DNA from: Edolisoma coerulescens
Lineage: Eukaryota > Chordata > Aves > Passeriformes > Campephagidae
NCBI GenBank assembly: GCA_013397115.1
Contig: VWZW01007201.1
Location: 42,555 to 106,554, forward strand
DNA: 64,000 bases
Direction: 5' to 3'
The position numbers were made by a program, and so were the translations under genes. The stretch's first letter is position 1. The number at the start of each line of letters is the position of its first letter. The notes below the pieces were generated by a model. It worked only from the letters and a program-made list of their open reading frames with translations. It ran no database searches and was not told the origin of the DNA. Below, piece by piece: positions 40,501 to 52,500 of the stretch.

Positions 40501-43500
40501 ACACAGAACAGGTGTTTTTGTGCTTGTTTTCAGTAAGTTTTCCGGGCTCCAGAGGTTGTGAAGCACCTGTAGAACAGTGAAATAAAACTGACTTTTGGGT
40601 GCTGAGGTAAATTACAGTATTGTGTTTGTAAGGCAGGAGCAATGTGGGGTGTCACGGTAGCAGACTGTGCAGCAGAGTGAGAGGTGGGATAACACAAAGT
40701 TAAATGCAGTGTCTGCAGTTGTGGAGAGTGAGGGCTTTGAATTCTGTAAGAGGAGGTTGTACAGTAAAAACTGTTGGGATTTTCCTGCATTCCTCCTGCA
40801 AATGTGCCTTTCAAGGCCTTGGTGCTTTTGTTTGGAGCCTTTGTTGCTTGGATTATCATGCCAAGCCTCTGTTTTCTGTCAAGGCAGATGTAAAAATGCT
40901 TATTTTAATTCTGCCTCCTTCCAGATTGTTTCTTGTAAGGCTGCAGCTAAACTGCTGAAGCTTTTGTTCTGACATCTGGGGTCTGCACAGCAAAGCTGCT
41001 GCTTGTTTCTAGGTGGTGTGTGCAGAGAGCAGCTTAATTCCTCCTTGCCCTCTGCCACCTTGGCCTTTTTCTTCTGAGCTCGGGCTGTTACAAACAGCCC
41101 TGCTTCCCAAGAGGGGTGGTGACTCCATCCCTTTAACTCCTTTAAAGCACATGGTGGGTGCTGCTGCTCTTCTGATGTTTCTGGTGGGAGGTCAGTCCCT
41201 CTGAACCTCCCACTGTCACCTTGGGGAGTTTGCTAGAGAGGAACAGAGTGAGTGGGCAGTGGCAGAGGCAGGATGCTTTTGTAGGAGAAGCCTCTGGAGT
41301 CTCCTGGAGCTCTTTGAAGCAGGTAGTAAACTTGATTCTTGTATTAAAGTGACACTTTCAAAGAGGTTTTGATGAGAGTCCCTTGCCAAAGCTCTGTAGT
41401 TTCTCTACGCTGTCAGAGAATAAGAGGGAAGAAGTTTGTTCAATTAATGGAATAGGAAACAAAGTACAATTTCGGTTGATTTTGGGAATAAAGCTGTTGA
41501 CTGAGTCATCAGTGAAGTGTGTGCTGGGTCACAGGTGCATAAACTGTGGAAAGGGGAGTGGGAAGAGATGGCAGGCTGGAGTAAATGGGCAAGTCTCAAG
41601 TTAGTGACACTCTCTGGGCTTTCAGTGGGGTGGAACATTATAAAATGGTAGGTGAAGTGAAAATGAATGTGAGAAGGAATATGAGCATCCTTTTAGTGTG
41701 GTGGTTTCTGTAGTAACTGTTACCCAGGAAAAAGGCCTTAGAGGTGTTGTGAATGGTTACGTGCTGTAATCAATTCAGGGCTAAGTAATGGCAAAAATCA
41801 CCTGCAGGCAGTTCCAGCAGTTCTTGGGAAGTGAATAGAGAACTGAATGCAGATCATCATCACGATGATGGTGCAGAAAGCCACGGTGTGCTCTCAGCAT
41901 GAATATCACGTGCACTGCTGCTCTCCCCTTCCTCCTCTCTTTGATCCCAAACAGAAACCAGACCAGTGCTGTTCTAAATGCTTCCACCTAAGGACCTGCT
42001 GCCTTTTCCCGTGCACATGAGAGAGGGAAAAGCCAGGTTCAAAACAGAGCAATGCATTTAATCCTCACTGCTGCTCTCCCTTCCTCTGCTTGTGTTTTCC
42101 CTGCAAGGCTTTGGGGCTGGAGCACAGAGCACGTGTCCTGCTTTTCACTTTTGTGAAGCACCAAGCAAGTCTTTAGAAAGACAGAAAGCAACAATAGAGG
42201 AGGATTTTAAAACACTGTCTGTTAAGGGCTGCTGTGTCCATTGTATGGAGCAGGAATGCAAGAGGAGAGGCAGAGTCTGTCGTCCCCATCCACCTCTTCC
42301 CAGCCTGCAGGCAGACCAAATGTGGGAGCTGTGCAAACCTCTCTGCTGCTGGACTGCCAATTCCTTTGCTGTGCATTGAGGCAGCTGAAGGGAACTCAAA
42401 AAGGGGAACTCAGACCATTTGCTTTGCCAGATGAGTGTTTTGTAAGAGGCAGTTATCAAATCTTGACACGATGCTGATGCTGCTTTAGGAGGAAAATGCG
42501 TTTTTTCCGAGCTTCTCACATTTGGTGCTGTCTGATTCTCTGCCAGGGAATAAAGATGGTAACAGCTGAATTTCTCATGGGAACATAAGGACAATACTTT
42601 TGTCCTTAATACAGAAAAGCAAGACAGAGAAGGAAAGGACTCTTTGTAGTCTTGTAGCTTCCAAAGAACTCTCTGTAATGACTTCTGTGCTCTTTAATTG
42701 CCTCTCTGCCATTATGGAAATGCTGTATTTAGGCTCTGCAGTTCTGAACTCATAAAATGCCTCAATTTTCTTCCAGGTTCTGAAGGATCAAAACGCAGCT
42801 CTGCAAGCTGAAGTTCAGAAGCTGCAGACTCTCCTGTCTGAGCAGGTACAGCCAGTGTTTGCTGAGCTTTTATCAGATACCTTCTGTGCTTTTAATTTCT
42901 TCAGTATTTTTTTCTTAACCTGGCTGTAGGCTGAACTAGTTGGTGTCAAAACCTGATGCTTTTTTAAGTATTTTCCCTTCCATGGAGGGTCAGGTAAGGC
43001 AGCTGTGAATGTCTTGTAGACCTAGTCAAGAGTGTCAAAACAAAATGTGGATTTTTTTGAAGACTCATAGAGCTTAACAGAAGCAAGAACTTATTTCTGC
43101 AACCACTTTGACCCTTGGAAATAGAAAACTCTTTACATTGTGATGTCTTTTGCCTCCTGTTCTGTATTTTCACCCATGGTTCACCTGCTGCAGCCAGACT
43201 GGTGCTCACAGGATGCTGCAGATTCAAAGCTTTTGTGTTGTTCAGCTCCATCTCCTTTGGGATGTTGGCTGGGAGAGCCCTTGTGGACACCCCTGACTTT
43301 GCACCGTTGTGGAATGAGAAAACTTCCTGAAACACTGGAAGAAGACTTGCAGGAGAGGAAACTTTGCCTGTACTGTGTTGGTGGCTGCTAGTCAGGAGCT
43401 CCCTGTGTGGAACAGCTCCCTTTCCTCGGGTGGAGAGCCAGATGTGCAGCCCCTGCTCCCCTGGGCCTGGCTGATCTGCTGTCCTGCCTGAAAGACTGGG

Positions 43501-46500
43501 GGTGATTTTTCTTGGAAGCTGGTTTATGTTTCCCATCTGGTCTCTCACAATGTGGTGGTGTTGAGAAATCATAAATGTTCTGCTGAGTGAGCCTCAGGTG
43601 GAGCTCGTGGTTCTGATCAATGCTCAGAAGAGGCCGATTTTTCGGGTACTGAGCTGGCTGCCAGTCCATCAGTGTAAAACCATCAAGGCGTGGATGGGTC
43701 TGTCCCTCCCCTGAAAGACTGACATCTTTCCAGCATCAATATTAGACACACATGCCACGAGGACTTTCTCCCCCTGCTTTGTTTTCCTTTCTGGTTGAGT
43801 GTTGTAACCAAGCTTCTGGTTAAGTTGGTGCTTTCCAGTTACTTGTTTTTTCAATCCCAAACTGTTATTGATCCAATTAATGATGGCTCTATTTTTTTTT
43901 CTTCACAGACGAACAAAGACTTGATAGAGCAGATGGAAAAAAGGTAAGAAACTTTTTTGTTTTGAATCAGAGGCTAAAATAAAGATTTTGTGGCAGTAAG
44001 GTTACTGTTGATAGCTGAACTGCCTTCAAAGTGAAACTCTCTTTTTTCCTAATTTTCACCCTTGCTTTTTCAGCATGAGAGAGAGGGATGATAAAATCAA
44101 GACAGTTGAAGAACTGCTTGAGGCAGGACTCATCCAGGTGGCTACGAAGGAGGAGGAGCTGAAGGTAAAATCCCTTGTATTATCTTTTGATGGGGAAATA
44201 GGCATTAAGTGCTCTTGTGCAAAGTGCTTCTTGGAGTGCTCATGGTTCAGCCTGAATTCCTTCTGAATAGGAAAAGCACCTCGTGGAGATGAGGTTAAAA
44301 CCTTTTCTCTAAGACAGACTAAGCATGAGCATCAGTGGGGGAGAATAAGTGCTTCTTTCTGCTTACTCTAGGGCAGGTTTTGCTAGGGTGCCCTTGGGAA
44401 TAAAGGGAATATATCTCTAGAGCTGTACATTTGGTTTCATCTCCAATAAATCTCTCTTTAGGAAGGGGTGTTTTGTCAAAACTTGGCATGATGGGACTCC
44501 TGCATTTTCTTTGCTTAGTTGATAATCGGAAGGGCTAAGTGGATTATAAAATAGTGACACTTCTGGGATGATGATGAAGTTATTTCCTTCCTGTTTGTTT
44601 ATAAGGAAGGTAATGATGACAAGCCTGGAGAGCCAGTACAGAAATCCCTGTCTGTTTTGAGGTGCCTTTGCTGGAAAGCTGTGTCCACCTGCACATAGCC
44701 AAGACAATGTTCCCTTTCTTAACATGCCTAAAATTCAGGGGCATTGCTGACACCCCTGTGCTGGGGAGGGGTTGCAGACTCTGAGGTTACTGAACAGCCA
44801 AAGCTGTGAGCACATCATAAACTCCTCTAGGCTGAAAAGACCTCTCAGGTCATTGAGTCCAACCATCCCCCAGCACTGCCAAGCCCATCACTAAACCATG
44901 TCCCTCGGTGCCACATCCACATGGCTTTTAAATCCCTCCAGGGATGGTGGTATTTTGCAAGTTATTAGTTTGAAATAATATTCTACAGTACTTTAATAAT
45001 GCTGATGGCAATGTGTAGGTTATCCGATTTTTATTCCTGTACTGTGTTTCTGTACAAAGGCATCTTTGAATTCTTATGTATTTTGGATGTTATTATTGAC
45101 TCCAGAGTAGGATCTAGACTGTTCAAGCCCATTTTTATTTGTATTCCCAAAGTGGTGAGAAGCCTGTCTGTGGGAGAATCCCAATATTATGCAAATACAT
45201 ATAAATAAATGGGCTGTCCAAAAGATGGCCTGGAACATGATTTGTTACATTTGTTCTTCTGACCTCTCTGCTCAGTTACAGCATTCCCAACTTGCTCTCT
45301 GCCTGGGCTCTAATTTCCTATCAATTGGTGTCCACTCCAAGTTATCCATGGTGAATAATTAGTCCGTTGAATACTTCACCTCCAACAGCTGCAGAGGGGG
45401 GGTCTCTTCCAGACTTTCAAAGTCTTTCACTTATTCTAAAAGAAATTACTTTTCTGTCAAGCTTAACACTTTTTTCCCCCCACAAATGAGTCTTTCATTA
45501 TCTGTGTGTCTGCTTTCAAAGGCCCTGCGAACGGAAAATTCATCTCTGAGAAAAGAACTTCAAAGCCTGCAAATTCAGCAATCGGAGCAGGTAGTACTTT
45601 TCATCTAAAACTTTTATTACACCTAAACTCAATCTGAAAGAATCTTGCTGTGCTTGCAAAAGTCAAGGGAAGAAGGTGGAGATGCCTTTGAAGCCTGTTG
45701 GCAAAGCATCCTGTTTTCTTTCAGCCTTGGTCTGGGAGCTGATACTTCTGTCAAATATTTCCTTTGCAGAAGTGTCAGAAGTGGGGGCAGACGTGCAGGA
45801 TCCAGTCAGTGCTGGCTGGTGGGTTGGTTTGAGTTTGCCATGCTCTGAAATAGCTGTGGATCTCCTTTTCCAGAAGCCTGGAGCAGCAGGCATGGCTGGC
45901 AGGCAGCTCACACTGCCTCAGTGATGAATGTTTGAGCTTCCCAGTGTCAATCCACACTCTGCAGGTGTCACTTATCCCCCTTCTCCTTGTGTCTGATCAG
46001 TGACACTCTCACAGGGTTGTCATTTTTGATGTGCTGATCAGGGAGTGCCTTTCCTTGACATCCAGCTCTGCTTGGACAGCTCAGGAGGGCAATTAGTTCC
46101 TAGAAGATAATTTATGGAAGAGGGAGGCACCCTGACCCTGAAAACATGTACAGTAGTGTCAGTATTAAAGGGCAGCTGATGAAATGCTGGTCCTGAGCCT
46201 CACCCTCTCCAGGTAAAGATGGTGTGGGTTTGCCTTTGTTTTCCTGGAACTTGCAGCAGGCTTGGTATTATTGGTTTGCTGGGAACTGGAGACTGACAGC
46301 TAATTTTCTCAGGAGCAGCCAGATAAATAAAATCATTAGGCTGCCACATAGTTCATCCAGTGCCAGAGAGCTCCAGCTCTCTATCCTCACCCCTCAACGT
46401 TCACAGATTGTTTTGCTCTGTCCTGTTTTTTCTAAGATGAAGCTCTGTTTTTAACAGGTTTCCTTCCAATCCCTGGTGGAGGAACTGCAGAAAGTGTGAG

Positions 46501-49500
46501 TTACTGCCCAGATGTAATTTCTGATTGTTAATTCTCTCTGTCCTTATTCCATGACTACAAATGTATTGCTTCCCTGAAATGATTTGCCTTTAACTGGGTG
46601 AAGTGTGTGTGTGGCAGGAGGCACTTTCATTTTTGAAACATGTCACACTGGATCAATACCTGCTGAAAATCCAGTTGCTTCTCTGCTAAGCAGTTAATTT
46701 CATAAACCCGACTTTGACTAGATGGGGAATTGCTCTGATTTGTCAGATAATCATTTTTGTTCTGTAGGCACTTTAAAAGGAGTGAGATTGTTCCTTCTGT
46801 GTGAGTTTTAAGTTGATAAATACTTCGCTGGAATGTCCAGTGAAGGCTCATTTTTAGTGTGTGTCATTCCAGGCACTCTTGATATCTTAATTTGCATTTT
46901 TAGACTGTAACAGTATTTATTTAGGATGTGAATTACTGGTTATGTAAAGCCAGCTGCTTCTGCACTAGTCCCAGTCTTACTTTTCCTATTTGTTCCTCCT
47001 GCCTGGTCCCACTGTGAATCCCAGAGGCTGGTGATGGGATGGGATAGCAGAACCAAATTTTGTGTGTTTGCTTGAGTAGCACATTTTTTTCATCCAGCTA
47101 ATGTTGCTTCTCTGCTCTTTTTAAGGATCCACGAGAAGGATGGAAAAATAAAATCAGTGGAAGAACTCCTACAAGCTGAAATCCTAAAAGTAGCAAGCAA
47201 GGAGAAGACTGTTCAGGTACCTCTGTGCAATCCCTGCCTTCCTTTCTGTGTTGGTGCCACGACCACGTTTGTTTGTTACTGCATGGCATTCTACAGTGAT
47301 CAATTTGTAGCATCCGTTTTTGTGGCGTTTTTGTGTTTCCATTGTCCAACCCTGTCTTGTTTTGTCATTGAAAAGGCTTTGACACAGGAAATAGAGGCTC
47401 TGAAAGAAGAAGTAGGAAATTCCCAGCTTGAGATGGAGAAACAGGTAAAATACTTTAGTGCCAGCAGTGTGAACCAGCCTTGCCTTGGATGTGCTGCTCA
47501 CTCGTTTCTGTTCTAGTGTGTTCTGTTTCACTGGTGAATGTCATTGGGTAAGGAACTTTTTAATGGTAGAGCTACACTGTTCTTGGATATAAAGCCATAA
47601 ATACGTAGGATAACCAGTGCTGTCCTTCAGAAACCACACACCTCTGGAAGCCTGAGCTTTTTGGACCTTTAGTATGAAATTTGGCAAGAATTGCTGTAGC
47701 TTAATGCATTGCAACATTAGCTCTGCCTGGGCACGCTGTCCCTGTAGTAAACATGAAAGCCTGGGACATCCTTGGGGGTTGGCAACTTGGGAATTGCAAG
47801 TGCTGAAGTTGCTGCTCCTGTTGTTGGCCTTTCTGTGTTGCTGGAGCAATCCTACAGGCCCAGAGAGTATCTGGTTTCCAGGTAAACCCAAGACTGTTTT
47901 TTTTTTTCCCCAGTGCCCAAAAAGAGTTCTATCTTGGCACAGTCAGTTTTGCTTTAGCTATCAGGAATGCAGGGATGGAGGAGTATTGGCTTTTTTGGCA
48001 TGGTTGCTGTCTGGCATCCAAAACCAGGGAAGCCCACGTTTCCTTAGGGAGCCCTCTCTGCAGGCAGTGTAATCCATCGTGCTGTCAGGAAGTTTGCTTG
48101 TTTGTGTGGACTGTGTTTTTGGTCTGCCCTCTTTCCAGTCCTTCTAGCTACATTCCAACATGTCACCCCCTTCTCAGTGTTAGAGTTTTGTCCTTTTTAG
48201 GCAAAGCTTCACAGAATGTGTTTCTGTCTTGGGCTTCTCCTCCGAAGCAAATTTCCAGGAACTGAGGGAGTTTTTTGTGTGTATTTCCTTCCCTGGAACT
48301 GTCAGAGCCTAGGAAAAAAAAAAGCAGTTTAAGTTTTCTGTCTCTGGAATGCTCTGTGAGGGATGCTTGCTCCAAAGGTCATATACCTGTGCACCTTTTG
48401 GTCTCCTCTGCAAGCAGAGGAGAGATTTTTGGGAATGTCTGAAATTCCTGTTGTGTTGGGGTAGAGGATTGACTGTCTACACAGATAACCACTGTCAGGC
48501 TCTCACACAGCATTCAAAAGTAACATTCCCACTAAATCTTGTGTCTTCAATCTGTGTTCAGCCTTAGAATGGGAATTTAAGGGAGTGCTGACTTTTCAGA
48601 GAGCACCTAAAAAGCACTTCCTTATGCAGAGATCTCAGTGGCCAGGGGTGATCTCTGTGGTTGGAGCTACAGTTGCCAGTGAGGTGGTGGTCACAGTCAC
48701 TCTCTGCTTCCTCCTCTGTGTCTCCTGTGGGCCTGCTTGTGTTCCCATTTGCACCGTTTCCTTTGCTGCTCTGGAAGTCACATTTTAAATGTGGGGAATG
48801 TAAGTAGTTGGAGACACTTGGTGTTTTGTAATTAAAAAAAGTGTGTTTATGCTTGCTGCAATAAACAGTGCCTATTTTGATAATGTATGATAGCTTTTCC
48901 ACCTGTTTCTTCATAGAGCAATTTTTAGCATTTATGTGCCTTTTCCATGTGCATTGAACTGAAGTGCTGATTATTTTCTTTAGGTGACAATAACATCACA
49001 AGTCAAAGAACTTCAGACTCTGTAAGTGCAGTTGTTAATGTCTGATCTGCCCTGTGCACCCCTTACTGACCCCTTAAATGGAGAGATGTAGGCAAGGCAT
49101 AGTGGAAAGCTTGCTTTGGTAATACCTGAGCTGTAGGGGTGGGGAAATGATCAGTCAGTCCCTTGTATCCCCAGCTGGGGAGGGGCAAGGAAGTGTTTTT
49201 GGATGAGGAGAGCACACGGTGGTGAAACCCCTGCAATGTGTCAGCACAGAGTTTGCTATCACCTCATGAGCAGTGCCACTGATCAAGGGCATCTCCTGCT
49301 AACCCAGGCTGAGGTGGAAGTGTTCACACATTGGTTTTTAGTAGGTGAGTTGTGCTTGTGCCTTTGATCACAGATGCTGCTTTTGTTAGGTGCAAAGCAC
49401 AGGATGTTTTTCTTTTCAGATGGATGAAAGAGCAAGGGGTTTATGCTGTGTGTCTGTGTTTAATGGTACAGGTTGAAGGGGAAGGAAAAGCAGGTGAAAA

Positions 49501-52500
49501 CCATGGAGGCCTTATTGGAAGAGAAGGAGAAAGAGATTGTTAAGAAAGGAGAATGTCTGCAGGTAAGCTGCTTTAATATTCTGAAGGGAAGTAAGTTCTG
49601 TTGCAGCATTCCTGGCTGGGAAAAATAAATTCACACTTCTGACTTTGCTTTTTATCTGTCCAAAGGGTCAGAAAGATACAATTGCACAATTAACCAGTAA
49701 AGTTCAGGAGCTGGAACAACAGAACCTGCAACAACTCCAACAGGTACAGCCTGCAGAGTGGATGTGGTTTGGGAGTTCTGCTTGGTTGAACAGGAAGATG
49801 TTTTTCTCCTCTTCCTCACACAGAGGATTTGCATTGGCTTCAACTTAGAGATGTTTTAAATCCTACTTGACTAAGCTGTTGGTTTACAGTGCAGAGAGCC
49901 CACTAGTTCAGCTGTGTTCATCCAAAACGGGTTTTACATGGATAGCAAGTTCTGAGAGCTTTAACTGGATGATACTGGGCATAACGAGGAGCTTTGGTGG
50001 TCTGAAAGCCTTTGGAGCTCCCAGACAGAGTCCCAGCTGTGTCCCAGGCACCTCCTTGCCAGGCTGAAGCAGCATCTCTACAGGGCTCTGCTCATGCAGG
50101 ATCTTTGGCTGTAACTGAACGTAGCAGCTCCTCTTGAAGTGGTCAGGCTGTGCTGGGATTCCTTCCTGCCTTTCCCTGGGGCTGCAATATTTTGGCTTTT
50201 GATTTCCTGCACTGGACTTGAGAGCAGACAACTGGACAACCTTGAAGCCAGGTGTTACTTAATGGAAGAATTTTTCCAATAAGGTGGTGTTCTGGCTCAG
50301 TTTGGATTTTTGTTGATGGTAAAAGGAAGGGACTGAGTTGAACTTTTATTTTGGGTGGATGTCTAGACACAGGCATTTATCCCAGGCAAAAGACTGAATG
50401 GAGAGCAATTGGCTGGTGTGAAGTTTGGGATGCTTGGTGTAAGCTCTGCTTCTGAAATCCATTATGTGTTCAGATATTCTTGGAGCAATGCCTGATGCAA
50501 AATTCCTGGTATTTCTTTGGCAAGTGTCTTGCAAGCTGTGTGTTGCCCCTTCTCGTGCAAAGAGCTGCTGTTAATTTGAAAACTGTGCCATCAAAATGAG
50601 ACCGGGCATTACTTTTTCAGGTACCTGCTGCATCCCAAGTCCAGGACGTGGAGAACCTGTGAGTATGCAGAGTAGCAGCCCCTCAAGTGCCTGCTGGGAA
50701 TATGCATTGAGTTTTATCTTCAATTGGAATGTTTGAATTGGTGTCAGGAATTTCATGGGCTTTGCTAAAATAAGCTGTTAGTGCCGGTGGCTGCTGCCGT
50801 GCCTGGCGTCCCTGCCCTGGGCTGTGCTGCTCACACGCTGGGAATGTGCACCCAGGGCTCTGTTAACCAGTGCAATTGCTGCTGCTTCTGGTGTCTAGTG
50901 CTAATTTCTCCTTCTGTTCAGCACGTTTAAGGGTTGCAGTGCCCGTGGCTCAGTGGGTAGCAGCAGCGGACAGATCCGGTGTTTGCCATTTTCAGGCTGA
51001 GATGCAATAGCCAATTCTCCAGCGCCTGTTTTATGGAGAAACGCTGCCAGGCTTTCCTCTGTTTTGATTCTGCTTTGTCTGGCTGCTCCAAGTCAGAGGA
51101 AGGTTGTGTGAGACTGTGCCAGAGAGGGCTCTGTCTTCAAAGCAGCTCCTGTGACGTGCTGCTCTCCCCGCAGAGCTCTGGTACAGCCGGTGTGTGGTAC
51201 CTGAGGCAGCCTCAACAGAGAAAATGTATTTATCTTCTGCTGCACAAACTGTCCCAGTTTGAGTGTCTGTCCCTTTTTAGCATAAATTCTTACTTTAACT
51301 TTTTTTTCCCCTACTTTAACCCTTTCTCCTTACTTTTTAAACCATCTCTGCAGGTTGAAAGGGGAAGAAGAACAAATGAAGAAGTTGAAAGCTATGGTGG
51401 AAGAAAAAGAGAGAGAAATTGCAAACCAAGTAAAACAGTTGCAGGTAAAGTTTTGGTAGAAATGCCTTGTGTTGAGGAGTTTGTGTATTGTGAGTGTATA
51501 TTTTTATTTATACATGAGTATATATTGCCTTTTTTCTTTCAACAGGATGTGCAAAAAGAAAATGAATCTTTCAAAGCTCAAATACAGGAATTAAAGCAGG
51601 AGAGCTGCAAACAGGTACAGCTTCCAATTGCAGTGTTACTGACTGAAGTCAAAAGTTGGGTGGTGGTAGCTTGCATGGATGGCATGGAAAACCAGGAGTT
51701 GTATTGCCCATGGAAATCCAGGACAGCTTCAGGGTTGGGTTGCACTTAGGCAGCTTTTCTGGCTGCTGCATCTCTGTTCCTGCTTCCTTTTATCATATGG
51801 GTTTGCAGCCTTGTGCTTTTTCTTATGCCTGCTGTGTTCCTGGCCAGAGGAGGCTGGACAGGATTCCCTCAAAGGCCCAGAGTGCAGCTTTCTGGGGTGG
51901 CAGCAGTGCCTGGTTAACAAGGCAGATCCTGGTCTTTGCTGCTGCTCTGCTCCTAACACATCTCTGGTCTCTTTGTAGGCATCTCTGGCTGTCCAAAGCG
52001 AGGAGCTTCTGCAAGTGTGAGTACTGCCAGGAGTGGAATGCCTTAGAGAATTGATTCAGTTCACTTAATTGCTCAGGAAATTTAGAAATAAATGCCAAAT
52101 GTACAACATCAGAGTATGTGAAGTGGCCAGTAGAAACAAAAAAAATTAAATTACAGTCTAATAAAAGTTGAACATGGGAGATTGTGCTCACACTGCTAAT
52201 CCTCAGGTGTAATCTCCTGCAGACAGGCAGTGCTGGCAATATGTTGTGCCCACCACAGAAGCAAGCCTTGATTGATGTAATTTTGAATGCATGCCAGCTC
52301 AGCTGTATGGCTGAAGAGTTAAATGTTGGTGTTTCAAGCAAAAGCGACAGGCTTCTTTCTTGGAACTTCAGCTTAGCAGAGGGTTGTTCCTATTATAAAA
52401 TCGTCTGGTGGAAATCTCTTCCCAGGGAAGATCTCAGGGGTAAAAGTGTGTTATAATGTGGGGCTGAAGCACATTAAGTAACTGTGTTGAAGCTAATGCT

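Noticed and set aside
41855..41870. CATCATC/GATGATG inverted repeat
   Set aside because: Arms of 7 bp with a 2-nt centre are short and simple in sequence; no wider structure was found.
50944..50985. tRNA-like A box (TGGCTCAGTGGG)
   Set aside because: No B box (GGTTCGAATCC-like) and no matching acceptor or T stem follow within the needed distance, so it is not called a tRNA or tRNA-derived SINE.
50979..51749. Longest open frame in the window, 256 codons on the plus strand
   Set aside because: It runs out of frame through E28, through the 101-nt intron, then in frame through E29 and into the next intron. The spliced model with matching splice sites and kinectin sequence explains it better.
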